Assembly: GCA_014647935.1 (NCBI GenBank)
Contig: BMQD01000009.1
Span: 1-64,000, forward strand
Length of the DNA stretch: 64,000 bases
Reading direction: 5' to 3'
From: Planomonospora parontospora
Lineage (GTDB): Bacteria > Actinomycetota > Actinomycetes > Streptosporangiales > Streptosporangiaceae
Each line of letters begins with the position of its first letter. Position 1 is the stretch's first letter. Under the pieces are notes generated by a model. It did no database searches. It was not told the DNA's origin and saw nothing but the letters and a program-made list of their open reading frames with translations. Both the position numbers and the translations under genes were made by a program. This document shows positions 9,662-17,796 of this stretch, piece after piece.

Positions 9662-10072
9662 CTAGCCGCGCTCGGGCCAGGTCGGGCCCTGGTCGGTCCA
9701 GACGACGCCCTCGTTGCGGCACAGGCAGAAGGGGTGGCCGATCGGGTCGGTGTAGATCCGCCAGCCGTAGCCGTCGGAGCCGATGAAGTCCTGCCGCAGC
9801 GTCGCGCCGAGGTCGAGGATGCGGCGCTGCTCGGACTCGATCTCGTCGACTTCGAAGTCGAGGTGGAACTGCTTGGGGTGCTCGCTGTCGGGCCACTGCG
9901 GAGCGCGGTAGTCGTCCACCCGGATGAAGGCCAGCTCGATCTCACCGAACCGGATGCCGGCCCAGTTCTCGTGGCTGCCTTCCTTGATCGGACGGCCCGT
10001 CACCTCAGAGTAGAAGGCCGCCAGCTTCATCGTGTCCGGGCAGTCGATGATGAAATCGGTGAGTCGCAGCAT
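9662..10072 (-). CDS. VOC (glyoxalase/dioxygenase fold) family protein
   Basis: A 136-residue protein made of two beta-alpha-beta-beta-beta modules. MLRLTDFIIDCPDTMKLAAF opens module one; KQFHLDFEVDEIESEQRRI and a DPIGHPFCL motif close module two, the pattern of the Glyoxalase_6 subgroup common in actinomycetes. Possible metal ligands are the histidine in FHLDFEV and acidic residues near DPIGH. The substrate is unknown. The ATG at 10072 matches the family start. Confidence 0.83.
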   Translation of the reverse strand: MLRLTDFIIDCPDTMKLAAFYSEVTGRPIKEGSHENWAGIRFGEIELAFIRVDDYRAPQWPDSEHPKQFHLDFEVDEIESEQRRILDLGATLRQDFIGSDGYGWRIYTDPIGHPFCLCRNEGVVWTDQGPTWPERG

Positions 10073-10109
10073 TTCGCGATCTTGCCACAAGATCTCTGGT
10101 ACAGACGCC

Positions 10110-10388
10110 TCAGTCCGGGTTCCCAGCGGTGTAGTGGAAGTGCTCCTGCTGCGCGGTCGTGAAGCGCCCGACGAACGAGGGAGTCTGCTGGTGGGCGGCA
10201 CGGGGCTGGAAGTGGCCGTGCTCGATCGCCCAGTCGTGGACGCCCGTGTCGAGGGGGTACTCCGTGAGCATCCCCGTCAGTTCGCCGGTCCTGATCCACG
10301 ACTCTGCGCGCTCCCGCGTCCGGAACACGCCTGACGGCCACTGCGCGCCCTCACCCAGGAAGACCCACACGGTCACGGGACCGCTCAC
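10110..10388 (-). CDS. DUF7710-like small protein
   Basis: A 92-residue conserved hypothetical. VWVFLGEGAQWPSGVFRTRERAESWI, GVHDWAIEHGHF and FVGRFTTAQQEHFHY match a family (DUF7710) known only by sequence. The GTG start at 10388 is the only good one. It lies 37 bp upstream of the VOC gene on the same strand and could be co-transcribed. No function can be assigned. Confidence 0.7.
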   Translation of the reverse strand: MSGPVTVWVFLGEGAQWPSGVFRTRERAESWIRTGELTGMLTEYPLDTGVHDWAIEHGHFQPRAAHQQTPSFVGRFTTAQQEHFHYTAGNPD

Positions 10389-10663
10389 CGCTGGGACACC
10401 TCACCACTGAACTCTGCGAAACCCGGAGGGACACGGCCCCGGTGGATGGATCGTAGTCGCTCAGTCGGTCACTCGGATTCCTGCCCACCGGTCCTCAGGC
10501 AGACCGCTTCCCGCCTGTTCGAGTGGCTATGAATCATCCTTTACTCCGGATGTATTCCGCCTGCCGGCGCCATTCACCACATGGACGTCGGTCCGCAGAT
10601 GGTCTACATCGGCAGGCAACGGCGACTCTCCTTTTGATTGATGCGCCGCACAGCCTTCCCGCT

Positions 10664-11239
10664 TCACGCGCACTGAGATGGATCCTGACCGCGACGATCG
10701 AACTCCTCTTGGGAGATCAACACATCAACCGAGTCGTCCTTCTTCTCATCGTACTGCTGGATGAGGACCATACCCGGCTTGAGCTTTGCGATATCGTCGC
10801 TGGCGAAGGAGACGCTATCAGTGCTGTAAGCGTGGTCACGAGTGCTCCCGAACGCGCGATACTCGATCCCCGGCACCATGACAAACGGTTTCGGCTCCAC
10901 CGTCCAGCCGTCGGAAGGCTCATCGATGCGGAACGAAGCGCTTTTCCCATCGAGAGGAGGCGCGTTGAAGCGTGCGTCATTGACCTCCACGGCGGACGAT
11001 GAGATGTCCGAGGAGGCAGGGCTTCCGACCGACGCATCGGCAGCCGATGCACCCGAAGGCTCCTCCTCGTGGTACACCGCCACGCCGTCAGGAGCTCCAC
11101 CCTCACACCATGCCAGGACGATCACCGGATGGCCCTCTGAATCAATAGTCAACCCGGCGGAACCACCTACAGCAGGCGTACATCCGGAAACTCCTACGAC
11201 CGCCGAAAACGCGAACACAACACCAATCCATCGCCTCAT
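10664..11239 (-). CDS. Putative lipoprotein
   Basis: A 191-residue exported protein. MRRWIGVVFAFSAVVGVSGC gives a short basic n-region, a hydrophobic core and a lipobox VSGC with the lipidated cysteine at residue 20, so it should be anchored on the outer face of the membrane. The mature part contains a Ser/Ala-rich linker and an acidic domain with no recognised family. The ATG at 11239 was chosen because it makes a proper lipoprotein signal; an upstream start would add ten polar residues. Base composition is lower in GC than the neighbours, as is the next few kb. Confidence 0.72.
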   Translation of the reverse strand: MRRWIGVVFAFSAVVGVSGCTPAVGGSAGLTIDSEGHPVIVLAWCEGGAPDGVAVYHEEEPSGASAADASVGSPASSDISSSAVEVNDARFNAPPLDGKSASFRIDEPSDGWTVEPKPFVMVPGIEYRAFGSTRDHAYSTDSVSFASDDIAKLKPGMVLIQQYDEKKDDSVDVLISQEEFDRRGQDPSQCA

Positions 11240-11334
11240 GCCCAAAGGATAGGAGGACATATCCCACACCGTAGATCCGTGATCTTATCGGGGCCCGACC
11301 GTTCGAAGTTCGCAACACTCCCACCGATAACCCC

Positions 11335-11410
11335 GTGGAGCAGCTCCGCCCCGTGCTCCTGGAAGGAGCCGAAACAATAGACCGGATTCTTTCCAGACAG
11401 CTGATCTTCA
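11335..11410 (+). pseudogene. Tyrosine-integrase C-terminal scrap
   Basis: The sequence reads EQLRPVLLEGAETIDRILSRQL. It is a clear paralogue of the end of the integrase remnant at 16987-17428 (KQLRPILLEGAEAMDRLFPD). Only the last 20 or so codons remain, with no catalytic residues. Confidence 0.7.
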
Positions 11411-11427
11411 CAAGGAGATGTCGGACC

Positions 11428-11530
11428 ACGCCCGTGTCCGGGTCGCCCTGGGCGCCGACCCCGACACGGGCGTGCACTTCCACGTGCGGCCGCTGCACTC
11501 GGCGACCGAGCACGGTTCACCGGAGAGGGT
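11428..11530 (+). pseudogene. Ankyrin-gene fragment
   Basis: The reading RVRVALGADPDTGVHFHVRP followed by LHSATEHGSPERV parallels RARLDAGADPNSEVSFLGP and LHTATECGSPEVV of the intact ankyrin gene at 18061. About 33 codons are recognisable before the match is lost. It follows an integrase scrap, the same order as at 17-18 kb, so both fragments come from a duplicated segment. Confidence 0.65.
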
Positions 11531-11578
11531 CCCGGCATCAGCCGCGGCACGCGGTCGCCGGCGTCCCGGCGCTCGGCC

Positions 11579-11980
11579 TCAATCCCTCAGGCGTGACAGG
11601 AGCCGGTCCATCGAAGGGGCGATCATCACCCACTTGCCATCGGCCTTGCGGTACACGACCGTGGGGCCGGTGGCGGGTCGGTAGTCGAGCGCGAACGGCA
11701 TGTCGGGTCCCAGGTCGCCGATGATGAGCGAGCTACGGGGATCGAGGTCGCCGGGCGGCTGCGCGGGTTCGGGCGTGCCCAGGAACAGCGGTCCCGTACG
11801 CGCCAGCCAGTGGCGGTTCTCGAATTCCATCTGTTCGAGGGAGTAAAAAGCGGGTTCCTCAGGCTGTTCGCCGAACACCTCCGCCAGGACGGCGGAATCC
11901 GGTGGCGTCCACCGGTCCTCACTCATGGCTGCGAGAAGCGCTTCAGGAAGGGGCAACCCATTGATCACGTTACTGTTCAC
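11579..11980 (-). CDS. Probable SUKH (SMI1/KNR4)-type immunity protein
   Basis: A 133-residue soluble acidic protein directly downstream of a predicted toxin. The C-terminal half (SLIIGDLGPDMPFALDYRP, VVYRKADGKWVMIAPSMDRLLSRL) has the strand-and-helix pattern of SUKH-superfamily immunity proteins, which bind and neutralise the cognate polymorphic toxin in the cytoplasm. GTG 11980 overlaps the toxin stop by four bases (GTGA), giving coupled translation; a TTG five codons upstream is less likely. The assignment rests on fold pattern plus position rather than a signature motif. Confidence 0.62.
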   Translation of the reverse strand: MNSNVINGLPLPEALLAAMSEDRWTPPDSAVLAEVFGEQPEEPAFYSLEQMEFENRHWLARTGPLFLGTPEPAQPPGDLDPRSSLIIGDLGPDMPFALDYRPATGPTVVYRKADGKWVMIAPSMDRLLSRLRD

Positions 11981-12564
11981 CGAGTAGGCCAAACTTGTCG
12001 GTTGGTGGTTTGCCGGATGAGTTCCATGATCGGCCCTCGCAGATGCTCGGGCACCTCGACACCTTGGAACGAGGGATTGGCCCCGTTGACCGATCTGGAA
12101 ACCCAGTGCATACCGATGGACCCGTCCTCACGCAGGATCGCGGTGAAACCGACGCTCCTGTCCGGGTTCGTCCCCGTGGCGCGAGTGAAGATGGAGTTGA
12201 CGTCGTAGTGCCCACCGTAGCGCGGCACCGCGTTCTCGGGCACCGCGCCGGACCGCAGCGTCGAGTCGCCGCTCGGATAGGCGAGGAACCGGCGCGAACT
12301 GTGGTCGTACACCCCGGAGAATCCAGAGCCGGGCCGGAAATCGTCCAGACGGGTGGGGCTGTCGGTGCTGAGATTGGTCAGCGAGTTCCTGGCCTGCGGT
12401 CCCGTCAGGTCGTAACGAATCGGGATGTCGTTCGCCACCACCGCGGGACCGGGCGTGGCCGCCGCTGCCTGCGCGCTCCCCGACCTGCGGAAGAAACGCG
12501 CCCCGAGTCTGCCGAAGAACCCTCCGACCGCGCGGGATACCCCCTTTCCCCCTCTCGCCGCCAT
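11977..12564 (-). CDS. Polymorphic toxin C-terminal module (type VII-like locus)
   Basis: A 195-residue protein. A basic Gly/Arg-rich N-terminus of about 30 residues and an Ala/Pro linker precede a C-terminal domain starting near YDLTGPQARNSL and containing GFSGVYDHSS, VPRYGGHYDVNSIF and HWVSRSVNG. This looks like a secreted polymorphic toxin tip, but I cannot name its activity. It begins one base after the stop of the upstream helical protein and overlaps the immunity gene, so the order carrier - toxin - immunity is clear. It may originally have been one polypeptide with the frameshifted upstream gene, as in CpnT-like effectors. Confidence 0.6.
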   Translation of the reverse strand: MAARGGKGVSRAVGGFFGRLGARFFRRSGSAQAAAATPGPAVVANDIPIRYDLTGPQARNSLTNLSTDSPTRLDDFRPGSGFSGVYDHSSRRFLAYPSGDSTLRSGAVPENAVPRYGGHYDVNSIFTRATGTNPDRSVGFTAILREDGSIGMHWVSRSVNGANPSFQGVEVPEHLRGPIMELIRQTTNRQVWPTR

Positions 12565-12565
12565 G

Positions 12566-13056
12566 TCAGTCCATGAGCGGGGCGGCGGCCATGGCGATCA
12601 GCAGGCCGATCAGCCGTCCGGTGAGTTCCCTGAACACCGGTATCTGCAGCAGAGAGGCGCCCAGGGTCGGCCCCGCGGCGGCGATCGCCCGGATCATCGC
12701 GGTGGCCAGCGAGGCGAGCTGGACCAGGACATGGGTCTTGAGGGCCGCACGATCGCTCCCGAGACGAACAGCCCCGCGCCCACGGCGAGCATGCCGGTCG
12801 TGGCGTCGGAGAGCACGGCATCTGGTGCATCGTCGGCATCCCAGGCGGTCTGGAAAGCGTTGACCCCGTCGCCGGCGTTGTCATTCCACACTTTGGCGGC
12901 CGACACCCGTGCGAGATCCCGTACCGCGTCGAGCAGCGGCTCGGCGTCCACGACCAAGGTGCCCGCCTGGCCGAGTTTCAACTCGTCGGCGTTCGTCCAC
13001 CAGTATCCGAGGTCTTCGAGCAGTGCGGCCGCCCACCCCGGCAACTGCAGGCTCAT
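12566..13056 (-). pseudogene. CpnT-N/WXG-like carrier protein, frameshifted
   Basis: The gene starts at ATG 13056 (MSLQLPGWAAALLEDLGYWW) and reads as an alpha-helical type VII secretion carrier with a WW motif and a hydrophobic segment MLAVGAGLFVSGAIV. Near 12748 the frame must change: the original frame continues as RPSRPMSW and stops at 12694, while the next frame gives a sensible membrane-like tail, ALKTHVLVQLASLATAMI onward to APLMD, ending TGA at 12566, one base before the toxin ATG. This is either a real mutation, a sequencing error or recoding. The start overlaps the upstream stop (ATGA). Confidence 0.6.
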
Positions 13057-13385
13057 GCCGGGGTCTCCGGCCCGAGGGCGGCGATGGCGCGCTGTTCCGC
13101 GGTCGAGCGGTTGGCGGCCATCTGATGCACGCCCGCTCCGTGGCTCTGCAGGCCGCTCACCACCGAGCGGAGCGTCTCATCTGCGGTCTCGCGAATCCCC
13201 TTGTACGACGCACCGATGAGTTGGCTGATGAGGTCCTCGCCCACCATGGGTTCGAGCGCATTCAACGCGTCGCCCAGCGCCGTCCAGTGGTCGCTCAGGT
13301 CCTTCATCGCCGCATGCAGGCCCGAGCCCGCGAACTGCAGGCTTCCCGCCTGCAACTCCATCACGTCATCGAATCGGGGGCTCAT
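13053..13385 (-). CDS. WXG100/ESX-type helical protein
   Basis: A 110-residue, almost entirely helical protein (ELQAGSLQFAGSGLHAAMKDLSDHWTALGDALNAL, with an HW in place of the WxG turn) ending in an Ala-rich tail. The length and heptad pattern fit the WXG100-like (DUF2580/ESX-1-secreted) proteins that form hairpins and accompany polymorphic toxins of actinomycetes. It overlaps its neighbours on both sides by ATGA junctions, so it is the second gene of the toxin operon. A secretion partner role is inferred. Confidence 0.68.
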   Translation of the reverse strand: MSPRFDDVMELQAGSLQFAGSGLHAAMKDLSDHWTALGDALNALEPMVGEDLISQLIGASYKGIRETADETLRSVVSGLQSHGAGVHQMAANRSTAEQRAIAALGPETPA

Positions 13386-13828
13386 GCGCGCCTCTCGAAC
13401 CGCAGGACGACGTCGTTGATCGCCTGGGTGAACTGCTCCATCTGGCGCACCGATTCCTGTTGCAGGGTGAGCAACGTCGACGACAGCTCCTCCACGTCAG
13501 GAGACGCGCCGGCCTGCTCGGTCACCTTCACCCGCAGATCGTCGACGGCCGCGTTCACGGCCTTGACTATCTCCGCGCACATCTCCTCAGAACCGGCCCG
13601 CATCAGGCGCGGGTCGACCGTCAGGGACGAGAGCCGTCCGCCGGGCGCGACCGTGGCCCGCACCCGCCCTTGGGCCGCCACACCCTCCCCCTGGAGCGCC
13701 ATGCCCAGCCTGCCGGATGCGCTATCAGCCGAACCGTCACCGGGTTCCTGGGCGGACACCAGTGCCTGCCGCGCCTGCTCGATCACTCGATCGAGCCCTT
13801 CGACACCAAGCCCTTCACCGCCCGCCAT
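13382..13828 (-). CDS. YbaB/EbfC-family protein, first gene of toxin operon
   Basis: A 148-residue protein. Residues 50-110 show the YbaB fold (VRATVAPGGRLSSLTVDPRLM, then EIVKAVNAAVDDLRVKV), as in the YbaB/EbfC DNA-binding-like proteins that head many actinobacterial WXG/polymorphic toxin operons. The C-terminal helix contains a possible coiled coil (LLTLQQESVRQMEQF). ATG 13828 is preceded by GGAG at suitable distance. The role in the toxin locus is not established; chaperone or nucleoid-type binding are both suggested for the family. Confidence 0.72.
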   Translation of the reverse strand: MAGGEGLGVEGLDRVIEQARQALVSAQEPGDGSADSASGRLGMALQGEGVAAQGRVRATVAPGGRLSSLTVDPRLMRAGSEEMCAEIVKAVNAAVDDLRVKVTEQAGASPDVEELSSTLLTLQQESVRQMEQFTQAINDVVLRFERRA

Positions 13829-13862
13829 AGGCTCGCTCCTCGCTCCGCTCTAAAGCTCCGCA

Positions 13863-13879
13863 GACTGTATATATCAGTC
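13863..13879 (-). promoter_or_regulatory. AT-rich dyad upstream of toxin operon
   Basis: GACTG-tatatat-CAGTC lies 35 bp upstream of the first gene of the operon. The seven-base AT core could serve as a -10 region or operator half-site spacing. Confidence 0.4.
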
Positions 13880-14258
13880 GTTTTTACTTAATGTCGGTGA
13901 CACAGAGAAAGACGACGGTGTCCATTGCGACCGCAGTGGCGGTCGCTCTCCGTTCATCGTGGGCACACCATGCCGTGACCAGGGTTCCGGTGCCCGGCAG
14001 GCATGACACGGTCGGAGGCCTCGGACGATCACGAGGAGGGCACCGCCGGCGTCGAACCGTGCGCCCGGTCAACGCCACCGTGTGCCGGGAAGACGACCGA
14101 CCCCTCTGAGGCATCCCATCGATCGCCTGCCGGACCGGACCGGCGAAGGAAAGGACGGTGCCGGCGCCCCGTTCGGAGACAAGGAAGACGAACGGGAGCT
14201 CCTCTGCAGGCCGGCGTCCGCCTCCCGCCGGCACCGTCGCATCCGCCCGGAGTCGTGC
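13880..14258. other. Intergenic, no gene supported
   Basis: About 380 bp between the toxin operon promoter and the Mth938-like gene. Reading frames on both strands have the composition of chance open frames in GC-rich DNA. No RNA gene or strong repeat was noted. Confidence 0.5.
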
Positions 14259-14630
14259 TCAGCAGGTCGAGTGGAAGAGTCCGCCCACGGCCACCGACGC
14301 CGCGGCCAGCTCGTTGTAGCGGCCGACGGCGGACATCGTCTCTTCCACGTGCACCTCGATGCCCTTGTCCGCCAGCTCGCTGAGCGTCTCGGGACAGACC
14401 TGCAGCATCAGCTGCATGCCGCGGGACAGCACGACGACCTGAGAGCCTCGGTCGAGCAGTTCGCGCACGTCGGCGGGCTGGATCCCGGGCGAGTGCCCGG
14501 TGCCGGTTTCCTTCCAGTCCCAGAGACGGCCCCCACCCGGATAGAGCTTGAAGTCCTTACCTTCACCGATGCCTTCCACCGCCATCCGGCCCCAGCCGAC
14601 GTGCGTGATGAGCGGGCTCTTGTCGTTCAT
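14259..14630 (-). CDS. Mth938-like (DUF498/NDUFAF3 fold) protein
   Basis: A 123-residue protein with the Mth938 domain throughout: ITHVGWGRMAVEG, FKLYPGGGRLWDWKETGTGHSPGIQP, GSQVVVLSRGMQLMLQV and GIEVHVEETMSAVGRYNEL. The family is widespread (human AAMDC, NDUFAF3) but biochemically unclear. The ATG at 14630 (MNDKSPLI) matches the family start; upstream codons read as non-protein. It is an intact gene surrounded by decayed sequence. Confidence 0.83.
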   Translation of the reverse strand: MNDKSPLITHVGWGRMAVEGIGEGKDFKLYPGGGRLWDWKETGTGHSPGIQPADVRELLDRGSQVVVLSRGMQLMLQVCPETLSELADKGIEVHVEETMSAVGRYNELAAASVAVGGLFHSTC

Positions 14631-14714
14631 GGACGCGAGACTACGCTTCGCGGCCTGGCAGCACGGCCGCGGAAGAGGAGGGCCGCACGGTGGCCGCAAT
14701 CACCTGCGCGATCA

Positions 14715-14835
14715 GCCTGGCCGATCTCCGCCTCATGCTCGACAGTCTCGAACCGGAGGACTACAGCGGCAGGCGCAGTGCGGCGTCCGCCTTCATCGAG
14801 ACGGCCACCGGCATGGGTTCGAGAGCGACCGGCCG
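14715..14835 (+). pseudogene. Duplicate scrap of the DUF6461-like gene
   Basis: The reading LADLRLMLDSLEPEDYSG followed by RRSAASAFIETATGM matches LADFRTMLDNLDPEDYSG and KLSAAFAFVEAATGM near the C-terminus of the gene at 20386-21009, with strong DNA identity. Nothing of the rest of the gene is present. The bases to about 15089 hold no recognisable gene. Confidence 0.75.
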
Positions 14836-15089
14836 GATAGGGCCGTCAGGCGAGCACTGAGCAGCGAGACGACCTCGACCTGAGTGATCCCAAGGACCGG
14901 CTCTCCCAGGGCCGCAGCACCCGGCCCGGAGTCGGCATCGCCATGCCCTGCGACGCGAGCTTGGACCTCCCACCAGCGGCCGGGCTTGTTCGAGGGCGGA
15001 ACCCTCGACGGTCGTGTTGATCATTGACTGTGTGGAGATCCGGGGTGCCGGCCGACGTCGTGGACCACATTCCGGCAGAACGGAGCTGC

Positions 15090-15945
15090 TCAACGCAGTA
15101 CGGCCGCCAGCAGGTCGGCCCCCAGCGCCGTCAGATCAGGAAGATTGACGGTGCAGCGGACGTAATGACCGTGCCGCCGGGCTGTGAGCAGGCCCGCGCG
15201 GCGCAGGACGGCGAGGTGGCGGGAGACCTCCGGGGGTGAAAGCTCCCAGGCGTGGGCCAGCTCACCGGTGGTGTGCGGGCCGCGGGCCAGGGTGCGCAGC
15301 AGCCGCAGCCGTACCGGATGTGCGAGTGCCTCCAGCCGTAGCGTGACCGTTTCCAGCGATATCGGCTCCGATGGACTCGCCTCGGCAATGGGGTACTGCA
15401 CCACCGGCTGCCACCCGGGTGCGTGGCCCACCACCAGGTGCGGGCGGCCGAAGACGCTGGGGAGGAAGGTGACCCCGCTGCTGGGGGCGGCGGTCGCCTT
15501 GTCCTGCAGCTTGTCCACGATGATGCAGTCGCCGTCCGGCGCCAGGGTGATCGCGCCGGAGACCGACGCGAGCGCCGCCTCGATGCCCTGGCGCTTCAGC
15601 AGGTCGTTCTTCAGGCGCAGGTCGGTGGCGAGCTGCACGGCGACGCCCGTCCAGGCGGCGTCGAAGAAGGCCTCGGCGCACTATTCGAGGGTGTCACGTA
15701 TCCGCGCCCGCACAGCGGCCGGATCCGCGAGCAGCCGTTCCGCGAAGGCCTCCTGAAGCGAGCCGCGGGCCTGAGCCAGATCCAGGGCCCGCTCGCGCGC
15801 CGTCGCGTCGGTGAGCGGCGACGGCGCGGCGAAGTGGACCCGGTTGCTGCCACACGTGCAGCATCGCGGTCAGCTCGGCCAGCGGGGATGCGGCGAACCG
15901 CAGTCGCCCGGGTGGCAGGCCGCCGATGTCGATCCTCAACACCAT
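15090..15945 (-). pseudogene. ArsR-type repressor, inactivated by deletion and nonsense codon
   Basis: The original product had an N-terminal DUF5937-like domain (start MVLRIDIGGLPPGRLRFAASPLAELTAML) and a C-terminal ArsR winged helix (LEALAHPVRLRLLRTLARGPHTTGELA, PPEVSRHLAVLRRAGLL). The coding sequence is broken twice. After AELTAMLH the text jumps out of frame directly to TCGSNRVHFAAPSPLTD, losing some 60 codons expected between these motifs. An in-frame TAG at 15681-15683 then interrupts DTLE*CAEAFFDAAW. A 182-residue piece from GTG 15638 including the whole HTH could still be made. Divergent from a matching MFS gene with the operator between. Confidence 0.75.
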
Positions 15946-15980
15946 CCCCTCATCATCGCTGGCCGGATGGCCGGCGACCG

Positions 15981-16009
15981 CGTCGATTGACGGTGTCCGT
16001 CAATCGACG
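15981..16009. promoter_or_regulatory. Perfect 13-bp inverted repeat, likely ArsR-family operator
   Basis: CGTCGATTGACGG-tgt-CCGTCAATCGACG lies in the divergent gap 36 bp upstream of the MFS start and 36 bp upstream of the repressor start. TTGACGG-N3-CCGTCAA is the usual shape of operators for this ArsR subgroup. It is intact although both flanking genes are damaged. Confidence 0.75.
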
Positions 16010-16044
16010 CAGCCGGTCCGGCGGCCGAACGCACCGTTGACGCC

Positions 16045-16986
16045 ATGGCAACCACCACCAAGATCCGGCCGCGTGCCCTCGTCCGCGCCTCCGGAGGTCC
16101 CCGCTATGCCGTCGCCCTGGCCGTGGACGCGCTCGGCACCGGCCTGCTGCGGCCCTTTCTGCTGCTCTACGGGGTGATGGTGCTGAGGCTGTCCGCGCCG
16201 GTCACCGGCATCGCCATGGCAGTCGGCGTCGTCACGGGTCTGCTGTGCACGCCCGCGGTGGGCCGATGGCTGAACCGGGGCGCACGCAGCACGGTCGTGG
16301 CGGCGTCGATGCTGGTGCGGGTGGTGGGCGTGGCGCTGCTGCTGGCCACCCCGACGGGGAACGTCTGGCTGTTCGCGACAGCGACGCTCTTCCTGGGCAT
16401 CGGTAACCAGGCCTGGCCGGCCGCCCATGCGGCTCTCGTGGCCACGGTCGCCCGTGGCCGCGAGCGTGACGCCGCTCTCGCGGGAGGTCGTGCCCTGCGC
16501 AACGCCGGCCTGGGTCTGGGCGCCCTGCTCGCCACTGCGTGCCTGGCAGGCGGCGCCACCGCCGTACAGGTGCTGGCTGCCGTCACCGGGCTCGCCTATC
16601 TCGCTGCGGCGGCCTTGGCGTGGTCGGTCCATGTGCACGCTCATCCGGCCGCTGCCACGGCCAAGAGCAGGGACGACGAGCCCGCACCCCGGATGCGCGC
16701 GCTGCTGGCCGCCAACGTGATCTACGTCTTCTGCCTCAACGTCCCCGAACACGGCTGGAGGGCTCCGGCCGTGGCCGCGGTGTCCGTGGTCTGCACCATC
16801 GGCGAGATCATCTATGCCGGCAGCGCCACCGCGCTCGTCACCGCCCTCGCCCCGGCCCATCTCCTGGGACGCGCCCTCGCCCGTTTCCAACTCTCCACCG
16901 GCTTCGGGCTCGCCGTCTCCCCGGCGGTCATCACCGCTCTCGCCTCCCACGGCTCGGCCGCCCTCTGGGGCGGCCTCTCCGCTGCG
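16045..16986 (+). pseudogene. MFS transporter, internally deleted and truncated
   Basis: From ATG 16045 the product reads as a major-facilitator efflux protein (GLLRPFLLLYGVMVLRL, FATATLFLGIGNQAWPAAHAALV, then GRALARFQLSTGFGLAVSPAVITAL). About 60 residues expected between LNVPE and HGWRAPAVAAVS are missing in frame, removing roughly two helices. At about 16986 the MFS sequence ends (ALWGGLSAAT) and joins integrase sequence in another frame, so the last helices are gone too. Not expected to be a working transporter. It was the probable target of the divergent ArsR protein. Confidence 0.75.
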
Positions 16987-17428
16987 ACTGAAGCGCTCCG
17001 TCCGGGAGGGCGGCGACACCAAGACCCGCAAGTCCCGGCGCACGTTGGCCATGCCGAGACGGTGCGTGGAAGCGCTCAAGCTTCACCGCGAGCGCCAGGG
17101 CGTGACCCGCAAGGCGGCGGGGAGGAGCTGGCAGGACGACGACCTCGTCTTCGCCTCCAAGGTCGGCACCGAACTCGACTCCCACAACGTCCGCCGCTCG
17201 TTCCGGGCCGTGCTCAAGAAGGCCGGCCTCAACGCCGAGGAGTGGACACCCCGCGAGATGCGGCACAGCTTCGTCTCGCTGCTGTCCGACTCCGGCATCC
17301 CGCTGGAGAACATCTCCCGCCTGGTCGGCCACCGCAACACCTCGGTGACGGAGACCGTCTACCGCAAGCAGCTCCGCCCGATACTTCTAGAGGGAGCTGA
17401 GGCCATGGACCGGTTATTCCCTGACTGA
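16987..17428 (+). pseudogene. Tyrosine recombinase, C-terminal catalytic part only
   Basis: The reading LKRSVREGGDTKTRKSRRTL, DDDLVFASKVGTELDSHNVRRSF and PREMRHSFVSLLSDSGIPLE, then LVGHRNTSVTETVYRKQLRP, ends DRLFPD. It contains the R, H and tyrosine nucleophile region of actinophage-type integrases but lacks the arm-binding and core-binding domains and any start codon of its own; it is fused out of frame to the MFS remnant. This marks the end of an old integrated element. Confidence 0.8.
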
Positions 17429-17480
17429 TTCACGCCGTGACATCATCGTCCGGCTGTCCTACCCCCGCGGAGGATGATCA

Positions 17481-17675
17481 GTGAAACCTCAGAACCGATC
17501 TCACATGTTCCCGCTGACCCTCGGGTGGGCCGTCCTCCTCCTGGGGGGATGTGGAGCGGTTGCCAGCGGTGTCGACAACGACGCTGTTCCCTTCCTGATC
17601 GCCAATTCCGCCGTCGGACTGGGCTGCATCCTGACCTCTGCCGTAATGGCGATCTCCGGTCGCGACCCCGCGTAG
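17481..17675 (+). CDS. Small membrane protein
   Basis: A 64-residue hydrophobic protein with two predicted membrane helices (TLGWAVLLLGGCGAVASGV and AVPFLIANSAVGLGCILTSAVMAI). GTG 17481 is preceded by GGAGGA seven bases upstream. The cysteine in LGGCGA resembles a lipobox but the charge pattern favours a two-helix membrane protein. No known family. It lies between the integrase remnant and the tRNA-derived repeat and may be an element gene. Confidence 0.5.
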   Translation: MKPQNRSHMFPLTLGWAVLLLGGCGAVASGVDNDAVPFLIANSAVGLGCILTSAVMAISGRDPA

Positions 17676-17714
17676 CGGACGTAGTCACTCAGTTGGTCAC
17701 CCAGCAACGCAGAA

Positions 17715-17742
17715 GGCCGCTCCCGATCTCTCGGAAGCGGCC
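17715..17742 (-). terminator. Hairpin, copy of tRNA-Ala downstream terminator
   Basis: Arms of 12 bases (ggccgctcccga and tcggaagcggcc, one mismatch) and a 4-base loop sit just downstream, in minus-strand sense, of the tRNA-Ala 3'-half copy, the same geometry as at 21166-21198. Confidence 0.6.
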
Positions 17743-17751
17743 TCTGACCTG

Positions 17752-17796
17752 GGTGGAGATGAGGGGATTCGAACCCCTGACCCCTTCGATGCGAAC
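17752..17796 (-). repeat. 45-bp att-like copy of the tRNA-Ala 3' half
   Basis: Identical to 21206-21250: T-arm, variable loop, anticodon stem 3' side and anticodon of the tRNA-Ala(CGC) gene. The sequence diverges immediately afterwards, so no complete tRNA is encoded. This is the classic mark of site-specific integration into a tRNA 3' end. Confidence 0.85.

Noticed and set aside
13884-14234. 116-codon minus-strand frame between toxin operon and Mth938-like gene
   Set aside because: Arg/Pro/Thr-rich chance frame with no start signal or family pattern.
17752-17796. Possible second tRNA-Ala gene
   Set aside because: Sequence diverges at the anticodon stem; D-arm and 5' acceptor strand are absent.
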